Shown one piece after another: positions 1-14,000 of a stretch of 64,000 nucleotides of DNA. The stretch is taken from assembly GCA_021186555.1 (NCBI GenBank), contig JAJKFL010000003.1:43296408-43360407 (forward strand), given 5' to 3'. The first letter of the stretch is position 1. Each line of letters begins with the position of its first letter. The position numbers and the translations under genes are program-made. Below the pieces are notes generated by a model. It was not told where the DNA came from and made no database searches. It was given only the letters and a program-made list of their open reading frames with translations. The DNA is from Reticulitermes speratus (lineage: Eukaryota > Arthropoda > Insecta > Blattodea > Rhinotermitidae).

Positions 1-145
1 TATAACCATCCTTCATTGATTTTTTCCTGTGGTGAAGAGGTGTTTTGATATTTTTCTTCTATTACTGCACATGATAGACTAAGGTGCACTCACTACACAA
101 GCAGTTCGGTTTTAAAATTGAAAATTGGAGAAATCCACAATTGGA

Positions 146-161
146 GGGGGGGGGGGGGGGG
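146..161. repeat. Poly-G run
   Basis: Sixteen G in a row. Similar G or C runs occur at 1122-1136, 5652-5676, 20522-20537, 23854-23871, 24980-24996, 58494-58515 and 63438-63447; most are in introns. Confidence 0.9.
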
Positions 162-681
162 CGCGGTTATGCTGGCTGTGGATCATCAGTGGATTCATTC
201 TCAACACTGGTAACTGCACAGACAGCCTACTGTTTTGTAAAGTGGTGACGATTCTCAAACATGTAACAGTATGTTCTTACCTCTCAGTATGAATAATAAT
301 AAAAATGGGCGAAGGTGAAACAGAAGGCAAATTTAACCACTTCACAAGTTTTGGTGGTTAGTCCTATAAAAAAAGAATGTAAGGAAATAAAAAATGGGAG
401 GTTTTACTTTCTGACTGCCACTTCTATTTCAGTCAATTTGATATGATGCCAGTGCAAACAAAGAATATGCAGTTAAGGTACAGTGTTATACAGATGTGAA
501 TGATTTTTTTAGGGGATAGCCTACTGACACGTTTATCACGTGTGGCAGCAAATCCATTCAAGCACTGGCAGTATTCAACCTGGAAGACTGCGCCCACTCC
601 AAAGACACCAATTGTAGCTAATGGCACTGCTGCGGTATGAGGTTACAATTATTTTACTTGTGTTGTAGCAACTGTAACATA

Positions 682-1957
682 CAGTGAAACTTGCTTAAGA
701 CGCCCCTGGTTAAGATGTTTTCCCACCAAAGACGTCAGGCTAAAAAAGCACCAAAATTATCCCATTTGATTATCATTACATGTTGCACTTTTCATACGTC
801 CCTGTCCCTGCATAAGAAAATTTCCCACCTAAGAAGTAACAAAGTTGAAGACAAAAGAATTTTTTTACCCGTTTAATACATTTTCTGTATCAAAATCTTA
901 AACAATTTCCCCAAGTTTCCATTCGTTCTGTTTCCAAAATACAGTGTTCAAATGGCGCTGTTAGTTCATATGGGTTATTCTCCAAGGTCATTTTTGCAAG
1001 CTTCATGCAGCAGAATGACACAACCTCATGGTACGAGGGTGTTGTATTTCTCCCACAATGCAGAGACTGCAATCAGTCAGTCCCCACTACTCGGTGTCTG
1101 TTGCTCTTCCATAAGATTGTAGGGGGGGGGGGGGGGCGGAAGCCTATCCTAGTTGTTCCGTGACCTGCATGAGCCTGCATGTGGAAACTGACTTGCTGTT
1201 TCAACTTGCCAGGCATTAGGAGGGAGCTCAGGCAGCCAGTAACATTTGAAGAAGTTTAGGCACTCTAGCCAATGCCACCCACGGTTCCACCTTGCTGGCG
1301 CGGAGTTTACCGTGAAGCGTGGAAGCCACCCCATTGGGGGGACAGCAGTCTGATGCCAGATGTGTGGATGCTCGCGTGTGACTACTTGTTTAAACGTAAT
1401 TTATCTTCAGTAATATAAATGTGTCTTGGTGTAGCGTGATTGTGAAAAATTTGTGGTAACTGTGCAGATAAGTTACATCAGCAATTCCAGAAAATAAATT
1501 CAAGACACTGCAGTGTTAGTGAAAGTGATTGGAACTACTTAACACCCCTTAATGGTCACAATGTCCCAGTGCACATAGTTCAAAGCCAGTGGAATCTGAA
1601 GATGTATACTGCAACTGTTTTTGAAAAATGAGCAAGAGAGCCCCCGCTTGACAAATATTTCAAGGAAAAGTAAACATCTGGAATGAAATGTGAACTTGTG
1701 AATGAAATGTCAGTGACAGTATAGTTAAAGATGTAAATAAAACTGTGAATGAAAGGTTACAGACAGAATTGTTAGATGGTCAGATACAGGTGAAAATGTG
1801 TTATGACAGCTGCAAATTATAAAATTCAGCATACATATGTAATAAGTTCACAAAAAAAAAAAATAGAACTTTTCTGTCCTACCCTTTTAAGACATTTCCT
1901 GCTTAAGAAGTCAGATTTTCTTGGAATTTTCAAAAATGTCTTAAGAGAGTTTCACTG
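682..1957. mobile_element. Pogo/Tigger-type DNA element, decayed
   Basis: Ends are inverted: left CAGTGAAACTTGCTTAAGAC at 682 and right GTCTTAAGAGAGTTTCACTG ending at 1957, each flanked by TA (680-681 and 1958-1959). The inner 1.2 kb holds a poly-G run (1122-1136) and no transposase frame that I can recognise. The TA site and CAGTG ends fit the pogo/Tigger group. Confidence 0.75.
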
Positions 1958-2162
1958 TACTACTTCCACTTTTTTAAGCTTGTGTTGAGGTATACATTTT
2001 GATCCCCTTCTTATTTTAAGGTTTGGAATGCATTTACTATTTAGTGACAGCCAGAGCTTGTTTATGAATACTGCAATCCCTGACAAACCACCCTTGTGCC
2101 ATCTGCAAATCTGAATTTTGTGCTACTTTGCTGCGTACAAATGGAAAATAAATATATATATA

Positions 2163-2343
2163 CAGTTGAACTCAGTTATAGTGTCATGAAAGGGACTGAA
2201 TGTTTTGTGTCGTTATAAACAAGTGTCATTATAACTGAGGAGTATAATGTTATGGTTAATAGTGATAAATTATTAGTACCACAGAAAATCAGACTCTAGA
2301 GACAAGTTGTCGTATAAACTGATGTTATAACCTGGTTCATCTG
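2163..2343. mobile_element. Pogo-type MITE (181 bp)
   Basis: Left end CAGTTGAACTCAGTTATAG and right end CTATAACCTGG-like terminus ending ATCTG at 2343 are imperfect inverted repeats (CAG[T/A]TGAAC) flanked by TA. It has no coding capacity. Confidence 0.65.
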
Positions 2344-2560
2344 TATGTCTTCAGTAGTTAACGTTTATCAGCCATGTATTGCATTAGTGCAGTGGTATAT
2401 ATGCATTCCAACTGGCTGAGTGTTGTACTATTGCAGGGCCAGAATATTCCCTTATTTTGAGCCAGTCTGTAAAAGCTGATACTCAAATTATGCCCATTGC
2501 TGAACGTAGTTCTGCATTATGCTTTCCTGCTGTGAGTTAATGTATAAACATGAACCTTAG

Positions 2561-2700
2561 CCCTTCGGTGCCTAACATCAGGTACAGCCATCATGCAGTG
2601 TGATGCTGAAAACACTGAATATCAAGTGTAAATTACAGCCATTTAATGGCCTGCCTTGTGCAGCTCTCATTTAAAATTCTGGTCACATGTAAATGGAACC
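2561..2700 (+). repeat. piggyBac-like MITE fragment (CCCTTYGGTGCC family)
   Basis: Starts CCCTTCGGTGCCTAACATCA and aligns by eye with the intact copy at 59848-60011, including the CCATCATGC.GTGTG and ATTTAATGGCCT segments. The right end is decayed and I cannot find its terminal repeat. Confidence 0.55.
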
Positions 2701-3012
2701 AGTCTAGCATTGATTAGGTCACAGACATAACCCATTTAATTTATTTAAACACTTATGTTCCTTGAGTTTCTCTGAAGTTCATAAGTACATTTCTTAGGTA
2801 TTTTGTAAATTTCTTGCAAGGTCACTAAAATCATATGTATTGCAGCACCAATCAGTAGAATTCTAACGTGCGTTAGAATTGAACCATGGCTGAATTCCTA
2901 ATCCTGTAGCAGATTTTATGCTTCACATCTTTAGCAATCAGGATCCAGAAAAGTGTTCCTTGAGCATGTATGTTCATCTTAAAATTCTGTGCCAGATCTT
3001 GGAAAACATATG

Positions 3013-3940
3013 CAATGAAATCCTTTTAAGACTAAGACATTCCTGAAAATATTCAGCAAATTAGGTTTCTTAAGCAGGAAAGAATCTTAAAAGGGTAAGC
3101 CTAAAAACAATATTAAATTCTGTATTGAAGGATTTATTTTCGCCATTAAACCACATTTCAAGCCTTACCTTTAGTGATGTTGACATTTCTCAACCAAGAC
3201 AAGATTTTTTTTGCAAGCACAAGTGGTGGAGGAGGAGGAGGCTGTTCCTTTGCCGAAACTGTCGCATAAATACAGATTCTGCGTTACTGTATGTTGTGTT
3301 CTCACCTTTTTCTTACTCAGCTGTTGACATACAGACTGGATACTGTGTCTCCAAATGTAAGTTGGCACAGGAATTTAAAGTTCTTATGCAGTTTTCTTGT
3401 GAGGAAAAATCTGAGTAGCATCCACCATGTTCGTATTATCCAGATTTTCTTGAACTGAGAACAGTTTACATTTTATGCAAGTTTTTGATGTAACCATTCT
3501 GATTATGTGTTGATTTCATGTGCGCCATGAAATGCATGTGTGGAAATAGATGGCAGCTCAGTCGGTTTGTGACATAATTTTCCACCTCAGTTTGCATGGA
3601 TTAGCAAGAGTTGCTTATCTGCATCTCTGCTGTTTGGAGGAAGCAAACATGGAGGTTGACCTTTAGAAACCGAGGGTGTTACTTGCTCATGGTATGTTGG
3701 GAACAAATTGAATGAATGGGAAATTGTTCAAGGTTTTGATGCAAAAATATATTAAGTGGGTATAAAATTTGTTGCATCATGAAAATTTTGTGCTTCTTGG
3801 GTGGAAAATCCTTTTAAGCGGGAAGCATATTCTAAGGACAGTGTATATGTTAATCATGTGGGAAAATTTTAGTATTAAATTCTTCTGACTTTGAGGCAGG
3901 AGAACTTCTTAAGTGGGAATGTCTTAAGTGGATTTCACTG
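3013..3940. mobile_element. Second copy of the CTTAAG pogo/Tigger-type family
   Basis: Left end CAATGAAATCCTTTTAAGAC and right end ending GTGGATTTCACTG at 3940 (followed by TA) are diverged inverted repeats of the 682-1957 family. Subterminal blocks containing GCTTAAGAA and CCTTTTAAG match between the two copies. No open frame is recognised. Confidence 0.6.
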
Positions 3941-4795
3941 TATTATAACCCAGACCAATCAGGTTCTAGCTGGTGAGTATACTGTAGTCTGCATCTAAGA
4001 AACAGTGTGTTGAGATTGCATAACAGCACATTCTGTTGAATGAATACTTCTGTTTCTCATCACATAACTGTTCAGTTTCGTTGGAATATATTAATGGTCT
4101 CGGGACTAGACCCATGAGGACCAGGAGCTAAAAGAATATATTCTCATGTCTAGTTCTCTTCTTTAGAAGTACTCAGCACTTGTAATTATTACCATATCAT
4201 ATATTCAAATTTACTGTTAAACTTAGCTGCCCAAGGATAGCTGGTTTTAAATAAAGAGCTGTGGGTTTGTAGCCATATTAGAACTTTGGGTTAATGGTAT
4301 TGGAAATGTGGTACTTTGCCTGCTGGACTGTTGCAACAGTGTAACACATGGTCAGTGAATGTTAACTGGAAACTTTTGAATAAATGCTGAACTTTGCACA
4401 CTTGAAATACAGCCCTGCAGCACACATGACACTGAAGCTTCTATCTTTATTAAATTGCTTTTCTAAATTAATTAATTTATTTATTTATTTATTTATGGTT
4501 GGTTTGTGCGGTGTTTTGGTATATAGGGTCAGTAGCAGCTGTGGATGGACACACATTACTTATTTAGAAAACTAGGCTAAAGTGATGGAGAGCAGACCAT
4601 GCGAACATATATTGGAATAGTGTAAACAGAGTCATAATTTTCTGACTTAGTGTCATTGCTACACGAGCACAGTAGCTTATAGCTGTTTCAAGATTGGGTA
4701 CCAGATTGACATTCTGGGATATCAGACTGCTTCTTTCCCTGATTTATGTAACCATCCAGGTGGTTTCCATAATCCTTGTTTTGCATTGCCTACAG

Positions 4796-5077
4796 CCAAC
4801 ACCAGCACCACCTTCAGGACCAGTTAGCTCGATTGATATGTTGCCACAGAGCATCCGAACAGTGGACCCCCCTGCCTCACAGACAGGAAAGCGTGGTGGT
4901 CGCAAGAGGCTTGTGCCAGTATCAGATGCTCCAGAACCCAAGAAATTTGCATCAGCACCGCAACCAGCTCCACCCACACCAGAAGAGCAGATAGTACTGG
5001 ATACTTTCTACTATGCAACACTGGAGGGTGATGCAGAGATCATAAAGGAGGAATTCAAAAGTTCACTTACTGTTAAG
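4796..5077 (+). CDS. Zinc-finger gene, exon a (Pro/Lys-rich)
   Basis: Acceptor ctacag before 4796 and donor gtgagg after 5077; 94 codons, phase 0 at both ends. It encodes a Pro-rich segment with a basic KRGGRKR stretch (possible nuclear signal) and a short acidic helix ending SSLTVK. There is no finger in this exon. Because it begins in phase 0 with no Met, it is not the first coding exon. Confidence 0.8.
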
Positions 5078-8000
5078 GTGAGGAGGCTCAGGAAGAACCG
5101 ACCAGTAGCAAAAGTGTCAAGTGAAAAGAATTTATCGTAGTTTGTAGAGTGACACAAGTTTATGGTTTAAATATTTCTGTAAATGAAATGTAGGTTTTGG
5201 GTACTACTGATGCTTTGAAACAACTGACTATAAAATCTTAATTTTGTAACAGATGCTTCTTGAGGATGTGAGGTGGATTTCTTTGGTATTATATCCATTG
5301 CTGGACTTCGAGTTTCTTGAATTACTCTGAATAGCATAGCTTTATCCTGGGTTTGCAACCATTTCAGTGTAATCAAGAAAATTTCAGAGGCCCGGATTTT
5401 CCAAATGGTTCACTAGAGGGATTGTGTTGGCCTCAAAAGTTATTGATGGAACCCCACATCAAAATCAAAGTGTAGTTGTGAGAGTGACATTCAGTACAGG
5501 TTTTTGTAAGGTAAACAGTGATTCCTTGGCCAGGCAAGGGTTAGAGGGAGTGATTGTGGTGTGTTGGACAAACCTTCATTACACAAACTTCTTGTGAGAG
5601 AAGTAAAGTTATGTGAACATGGACATTTGTAAACACTTGCTGCTCCCCCCTCCCCCCCCCCCCCCCCCCCCCCCCCACCACCACCACCACCACCACCACC
5701 ACCACCACCACCACACTTAAAATACATTTTGGACCATTAAACATTTAGACATTGCTTGGGTAGTAGATGCTGCCAGCTTCTGCAGCAGTCACATTAGTAA
5801 CTGCCCTTGTTTTTCTGGGTGTATTTATGTTTTCAGCATTTGTTAAATTTGTTCCTATATTTTATTCTAAAATCACCGTGCATCTTTTCAAATCACTATT
5901 CACAAACACCAACTGGATGCACCTTTATTTTAAAAAACTATTCAGTTCTTTAAAACACTTTTATAAAACCCGACATATGTTTCGGCTTTTCATAGAGCCA
6001 TCTTCAGGGGTTTATGTCACTAAAACTGCATATATTAAAACGTCTTTACATTGGTTCACTTTCAGGCTCAATTTTACCCCCTTATCACTGTGTGCACACA
6101 CGAAAATACTAATTTATTATTTTAACACAAGATAAAAGTGACTGTGCACACAGTGAAAAGGGGGTAAAATTGAGCCTGAAAGTGAACCAATGTAAAGATG
6201 TTTTAATATATACAGTTTTAGTAACTTAAACCCCTGAAGATGGCTCTATGAAGAGCCGAAACATATGTCGGGTTTTATAAAAGTGTTTTAAAGAACTGAA
6301 TAGTTTTTTTAAAATAAAGGTGCATCCAGTTGGTGTTTGTGAATAGTTGTTCCTATATATTTAATTATTTATTAATTAATAATTTTTTCAGCCATATATA
6401 GTCAGTACTTCGTGGGACAAAACTGCAAAGAAACCACTGTACTGTACATGTTTCAATTCTTAGTACTTCTGAATCTTATTGCCCCAGAAATGGCTGGAGA
6501 CTTGTTGACCGAATCACTGCTTAATCATCAAGTCAGAAATTATTGAATCAGAATTTTCCAAACCATATGCAAACATTTTCAGCCTTGCCATTGTCAGAAT
6601 GGGGATTTCTGTGTTCTGAAGCTGTAACATTAACTTGCAGCTGCAGAAACTGCATATTATTAAGTGTTATAGTACCATTGAAAAAGTAGTGGTGTTTTTA
6701 GGCCTTCATGTTTTGTTGTGTCCTGTAACATAAAGTTCATGTGTAACCTGATACATGTTTTTGTCACTCCAATATATGTGATTGAGGCACTAATATAGTA
6801 TCGTCAAAAAATAGGTACTACAGGAAAAAATGAAGTAAGGTGAACACCACTACAGCAACCAAGATGAAAAGCCATGTGAGAAGTTGGAAACCTATGTCAG
6901 AAAAAAGGCGAAGCGAAGAAACACGCACACCAGCCATAGCCTCAGAGATGGTGCACAAACAGTACATTGAAACAGCCGCCCAAACACTAATACTGCAGCT
7001 GCAGATGTACAATGAAGAAAGCATAAAGGATACAGCAACAAGAAGAATGAATCACAGCAAATAAGCAAACAAACAAGAATGGAGCCACCACAGACAAAAT
7101 TTGCAGGAAGAACCCAAGACAGAAGTGCAGTTAAGAGTCAGAACAATATATACTGAATGAAATAAGGGTGAACATGATGTAAATATGTAGTGTGAAATGA
7201 GGTACATACAAAACTACAACAAACCCAGTAGAGTATAATGTAACATTTCCAAACACATGTAAAATGAGCAATCGTGATAGCATAGGGGCAGTGATGATGA
7301 CACTTGTATGTGTGTTGAAATGCATATGCAGTTAGCTGCACAGAGTCCTTGTTTGCCATAATTTCTGCTGCATGAAAATATGGTGTTTTTCTAGTTTTTT
7401 AAATTCATTATCTGGTGTAAAAAATCTAAAGTTTAATAAAATGTACTGTCACCACTGTTGTAAGTAGTATGGACAGAGAAGAACTGGCAAGTGATACTTG
7501 CACATGGGTGAAGTGACTGCTCACTCTGTTTCCTAGAGGAATGTTCACTTTGTGTTAGGTGTTAAAAAACTTTGTGCCATATTTTAATCACCTAGTTTGT
7601 ATGCTTCATAGACTGGCAGACGGCATTTTACCTTGTGAACTGGACTAAATTAATCCAGGTCCTAAAGGAAACTCATATCAACTGGTGTGAATGAAGCTTG
7701 ATCAGCAAATTGTACGTGGATCAGGGTGTTAAAATATGACTGGACCAAGAGGAGGACAAGAAATGTGAAGACTGGATGAGTTAGATGAGGATGCTGTTTG
7801 TTACCGATTCCATGTTATACAGCGAATCCCTTACCAGTGAAGCTGTAGAAAAGTTTGGAGACTTAAAAACAGGACAAATAATTTGCACTGTGAAATATGC
7901 AAAATGACCTTTTGCAACTGGCTAAGGAAGAAATGATGCTACAGGGCATGATTGATTGACTAATTGAAATTGGAAAATGCTATGGAATGGAAATGAATGT

Positions 8001-11000
8001 GGAAAAAAGTAATGTAATGGGAATCTCAAGGCAACCATCCCCAGTACAGATTATGATGGATCAAAAACAACTGGAGAATGTGGAATATTTCAACTGTTTG
8101 GGTACCCTAATAACAAATGATGCAAGATGTATATGTGAAATTAAATCCAGGATTGTCATGGCAAAAGCAGCATTCAACAAAGAGAAGACTCTTTTCACCA
8201 GCAAATGGACTTAAATTTAAGGAAGAAACAAGTGGAAGTGCTACATTTGGAGCATAGCCTTGGATGGTGCTGAAACTTAGACACTTCAGAAAGTAGGTCA
8301 GAAATACCTGGAAAGTTCTGAAATGTGCTGGAGAAGGATGGAGAAGATCAGTTGAACTGATCATGTGAGAAATGAAGAAGTATTACATAGAGTCCAACAT
8401 ATAATGGAAAAGAGGAAGGCTAACTGGATTGTTCACATCTTGTGTAGGAACTGCCCTGAAAAACACATTTTTGAAGGAAGGATAGAAGTGACAGGAAGAC
8501 GAGGAAGAAGACGTAAGTGGCAACTGGATGACCTTAAGGAAATGAGAGGGTACTGGCAGTTGAAAGAGGAAGCAGTAGATCGCACTGTGTGCAGAACTCA
8601 CTTTGGAGAAGGCTATGGGCCTGTCATAAGACAGACTACAGAATGAGGCCATACTTACTGTAGTTGGATGAGCAGTGTGAAATGGTTTAAGACATTGTTA
8701 CTAAATATAGTTTAACTATATTAATAATATTGCAAGGATGAGAAATTTATAGTAAGGTGGCTGATGTGGACCAAGTTAGCCTTATGATATGACCAGGGGT
8801 GCACAGATTTTCCAAAAGTCTAGGAGCCACCTTGAAGTTGTAGGTTGCAGAAGGATGACATGATGAAAGTTCCATATTGAGCATCTATGAATATTGGACA
8901 CCACTCTACAAAATTTAGTCACCTTGGTGATCTGGCATCCAGGATTTATGCACCCTTATATGTAACTAATGTCATTATAACCAGTTTTAATTGTATGTAT
9001 ATGTTTGAAATGAGCTTGCCTTATGTTATTGAAACAATTAATAAACTCTGGAGTCATGAGTATGACTCCTACTGATGCACGTGTAAGTCATTGTTCACAC
9101 ACATGCTGATTTCATGCATACACATTGCTGTGTATTGCTCCTATTCTTTTATGTATGTTTGGTTACAGTGCTGTGTCTGCCAGCGGAAATACTCGAACAA
9201 TATCTCATTGATGAAGCATCTCATCATGCATGCACAGTCAGATAACCAGTTCTTGACAGAACTCAGTGATCTCACACAGTGCAAATACTGCCTTAAATCA
9301 TTCCCCACTCCATTCGCTATGCAAACGCACATTGAAGAGGTAAGCACTTTCACCTTGAAATTGGATGCATTTGTTATTGATACTTTAAGTTTCATTGCAG
9401 GAGCCTTATACTCAAATGTATGTTGCTGATAGTGCTGTTTACTGCAGTAAGTCGCATACCCTACATCCGGGTTCAAAGGTTTTCTAGTGTCAGCAAATAC
9501 AATGAAATCCACATTTCATCTTAATATGTGAGATGGTAGATTTCAACATAAACTGATGAGCTAAAATTTGTGTCATATATAGTTGAATACACAGAGCTTA
9601 AAGATTGTTTATACTTTGACCATCCTGTTACACCAGATTCGTTTTGCTAAAGAACTGTAACTTTCTTCACTTACATTAATGGCACACAGTCATAGGATTT
9701 AGGTGACCTTTTGACCAGTAGTAGTTCATTGAAACAATTACAGGCTTACGAAGACACTGTTGTTTGGAAATTAGGGTAAATGCATTTCAGATTCAAATGT
9801 CACACAGAATTGTTCGACATTCTTGTAGCTGAAAGATAACATAAGTTTCTGGCTAGGGGTGAGTTCTGGATGCATCAACAAGAGGAGACCTGTCTCGTTG
9901 GATATGCTAATTTTAAGTGTCAAATTTTCACCACCTAGGATTGTTTTTTGGGCCTCTGGGAGAGAGAAATGACAGTAGGATGGTTGCATGATAAGTTACT
10001 ACAACTGACATTTCTTGGCTTGACTGACTGTAAGGGGTTTGTAGTATTATGAACTTGTCCTCAACACACACTTACCCTTTCACTTTGGCAAAACTTAACG
10101 GCACTTTGTGTCAGTCCTTGACATTGATAAACTAACACATGTTATAAAATTAAGACACATATGAGTGGTAAAGAATTTCTGGTCAGCAGCACATTGTTAT
10201 TTTTGCCAACTGTTCAGGTACCATACTGAAGAACATTTGTTATGACTGCTACATAAATTTGACTGAAAGAGGTTTAAGATCTTTTAAGAAAGTGCACGGG
10301 CTCTGCTTGGAGGCCTTGAACCTACTGACAGTATCAGCTTGCAATATCACATTTCCCCATATTTTTGTTTCTTTCCCTTATTTTAGATTCATCTGAAGGT
10401 GACAAACTTGGTGTGCCGTATCTGTGAGGAGAAGTTCCGAGACAAACCTACGCTTATCTCACACATGCATCGTACACATATTGAAGTTGAGATGCCATAT
10501 GAGTGTGGGATCTGTAGATTCCGCTCATCAATGCACCGAGATTTGATTGACCACTTTTATGAGATCCACAGTGGAGGAGAAAAGATGCAGTGCCCATTCT
10601 GTTTGAAAACTGTTGCATTTGCAAATCACGGCAAGAAGATTTCTGCCAATGTCAACTTTTTCCTTAATCATATTCAGGTAAGGAGAGTGTGTTCATGCTT
10701 TTCAAAATCTTACCTTAATCCTGGTTTCAGTTCTTTCACTACTTCATTTGTTTTATATTAGTCTGGATGATTAAAGTTATCTATGTGCATGTCAAGAAAG
10801 GATATAGGGGGAGTAGAGGTATAGCTCCACTCATTCTTAATGTCAGCACCAGATAAAGGTGCATTGCCAAGTTCACGCACAGGCCACTTGAACCCTGCCT
10901 CGTGTGCTTTGAGTAGGAGGCTGGGTGGGCCTCAGAGCCGGTGTGGGCTTTTGGGGAAGAGAAAAATCTCTTGCCCTGGCTCCATGTGTAGATGTAATAG

Positions 11001-14000
11001 TAAATCATAGGTCAAATTACCGTAATAAACATAAAGTGGTAGTGTTTACTCTCTGGTTATGTGAATTAAAACTACCCATAAGGGGAGACATATTACTGCA
11101 TGAGACATGACATTCTCACATCATTGACGGTAAAGATTGCTCTGGCTGCTTCTTGGTGTAGTGTGGTAAATACTGTACTGATGCTTCAGAGTAACCTGCT
11201 GTTTCTATGATCAGGGAGATCTCCCTGCTTTCAATTCATATTGTAGGTGTCCCTTTGGCACCAGAATTAAGTTCACAGTTTGCTCTGCAAAAGACCTGGA
11301 ATTTAAATGGCTTTCCATTGCTATGCATGTTGGCTGACAACTTAATGTGACATTTGGTTTTCTCAGCATCACACTGCACGTTGTCTAAAGTCATCTTGCA
11401 ACACCAAAGGGTCAACCTGCATATGATTTTGTAAATTATAACTGTCATTGCAAGGCATATGTTGTTAAAGTTGCATGTGCTCACAGAGTGAAGGTATTGT
11501 TACGTGAATTATGCAGAATGTTTGCTTTGTTTTTGTTGCAGAAACACCAGCGGAAATCAATTGCTCGCAAGTGCAGTAAGTGTACTATGTGGTTTGTTCA
11601 CAAGGGCATCCTCAAAGAGCACCACATTAAGGACCACAGTAGCTTCAAGGGTGTTCCTGGTACTTTTGTTGATAGCCTTTATGCCTGATCATGCATGTTT
11701 TTGGGTGTATGTTAACTAGTAAAGAAACAATGGCGATTATTTTATGTAGGTGTAAAATTTTATCTCTCACCATGTGTGAACACCATAGCTTGAGATTCTT
11801 TGAAAACAAAGTGCAGAGAATAATATATGGGCCTAATGGAGAGTAACAGATAAAGAAAGTTACATAATGTGAAGCTTCAAAATTTGGGTGATCAGATCAA
11901 GGTGGGAAAGATAACTGGGACATGCATAGGATGGATACTAAATACATAATAAATTTTAGTCAGAATACCTGAAGGGAGAAAACCAGTTGGGAGATCTGAG
12001 TGTAGTTTGGAGGATAACATGGAAGTGTATTAAGGACTGGGTTTAACTGTCTGAATATAGCATAAAGAAGCAGGGTCTTGTGAGCATTGTGATATGCTAT
12101 AATGCTCCATAAAACGTTGTTGATAGCTGAATAACTGTCAGCTGCTCTTTTAGTGAATGGGTGACTCGTTTCTTCACTTTAGTCAATAAGATTGCGTTCC
12201 TCATTCATAAGTTTGGAATGGAATTTTATGGCAGTCTTTACTGCTGATATGGTGAATGTTATGCAGCAACCAGTTGATTATGCTGTGGTGAGTGTTTTTG
12301 TGTGGGCCTCATTGGTGCAACCCATTTGTGTGCTGTATGGTGTGGTGTAGTCACACGTGTATTGCTTGGAATGGATGCCAATCAGCAACCTTCATTCTTA
12401 ATTGAAAAATACACATTTATATGTTAGTGCAAATAGTCTGGAGTATGCACATAAAAAAGCATAGACTTTCCCAAGTAGTATATTGGGCAAAGGTTGTGCC
12501 TATTTATATGCATTTTTCCATTTGGACTGTCTTGAAGAATGAAGAACATGGGAGACTTTAAGCAGCCATTTGGTACAGCTAACTAACTAACTAACTAACT
12601 CCATGGAGCAGAGTCCTTCTCGAGAAGTTAGCAGGTCGTCAGCTAGTCAAGAAATTCCCCACGTTTTATGGAACCCGAAGGTTCATTACCGCAATCTCAA
12701 GAGCCTGCCACCTGTCCCTATCCTGAGCCATATCAATCCAGTCTATGCCCCCCCCCCATCCCACTTCTTGAAGATCCGTTTTAATATTATCCTCCCATCT
12801 ACGCCTTTGAAGAAATTCTTGAAGAGGATGGAAAGGGTGCGACAAACACGATTATAATGGGAGATTGGAACAGTGTGGTTGGAGATAAAGCACATCACAA
12901 CACTGTTGGACCATATGGACTGGGAAGGAGGAATCAGAGAGGTCAAATGCTTATTGACTTCTGTGAAAGAAATGGACTTGTTATAACAAACACATGGTTC
13001 AAAAAACCTAAAAGAAGATTGTACACGTGGAAATCACCAGGAGATAGGAATCGATATCAGCTGGACTATGTACTAGTGAAACAGCGATTCAGGAACAGTG
13101 TGAAGGATGTGCAGACACTGCCTGGAGCAGATATTGACTCTGACCACAATTTACTGGTTGCAAAGATCTGCACCAGATTGAAGTATATCATGAGGTTCCA
13201 CAAGAAAAAACCAAGATGGGATTTGGAGAAGCTATATGCTCAACGACAGGTAGTACACGATAGACTAGAAGAAAAGCTTGGTGCAATCAAATGTGAATGT
13301 GGGAATGTGGAAGTGCAGTGGAACAATATCAAGAAATGTGTGTTAGATACTATGAGTGGTTTGGTTGGAAAAGTCGAGAGGAGAGCAAGAAAGCCATGGA
13401 TTACACAGGAGATGATCAGTAAAATGGATGAACGAAGGAAATGGAAGAATGTCAACAATGAAGAAGGAAGGAAGAACTACAGAAGACTGAGGAATGAATT
13501 GAAAAGAGCCACGGACAACGCCAAGAAGGAATATCTGGAGAGCATATGCGACGAGATCATAGAATTTCAAAGAATAGGACGTTATGATTTAATGTACATG
13601 AAGACAAAGGAACTAGGTTGGAAAGAAAACCATGGGATTCAAAACATTGGCATCGAAGACTCTCAAGGCAATATAATAATAAATCAGAGAAGAGTACTGC
13701 AAATTTGGGAGAATTATATCACAGAACTCTACGATCGAGCTAATCGACCAGAACATCTAGACGTCGAACCTGAAGATGAAGTAGATGAAGATGAGAAAGG
13801 CCCTTATATTTTGCAAAGTGAAGTGGAAAAAGCTATCAAGGAGATGAGGGATAAGAAGGCTACAGGAGATGATGATGTACCTGGGGATGTACTCAAATTG
13901 TTGGGAGAAGGTGGTCTAAGGCTAATGACACAGATGATCAACAGCATGTATGTAACTGGAGAATGGCCCAGAGATTTTATTGAAGTTACAATGATTGCCT

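Larger units (their letters stand above)
5861..6346. mobile_element. Foldback element 1 with hammerhead-like arms, 12-bp TSD
   Basis: A near-perfect inverted repeat of about 210 bp per arm around a 35-nt spacer centred near 6120. Exact 12-bp direct repeats TTGTTCCTATAT flank it (5849-5860 and 6347-6358). About 35 nt (with CACCGTGCATCTTTT) lie between the left TSD and the start of the left arm, so the ends are asymmetric. Each arm has CTGAAGATGGCTCTATGA..GCC GAAAC ATAT GTC. A variable 12-13-bp TSD and a one-sided extension suit target-primed Penelope-like insertion better than cut-and-paste. Confidence 0.8.

Noticed and set aside
3125-3418. 97-codon frame as an upstream exon of the zinc-finger gene
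   Set aside because: It lies inside the decayed pogo-type element (3013-3940), and its sequence shows no family resemblance.
5491-5744. Frames encoding poly-Gly or poly-Val on the minus strand
   Set aside because: They are translations of the poly-C/(CCA)n microsatellite, with no splice or domain support.
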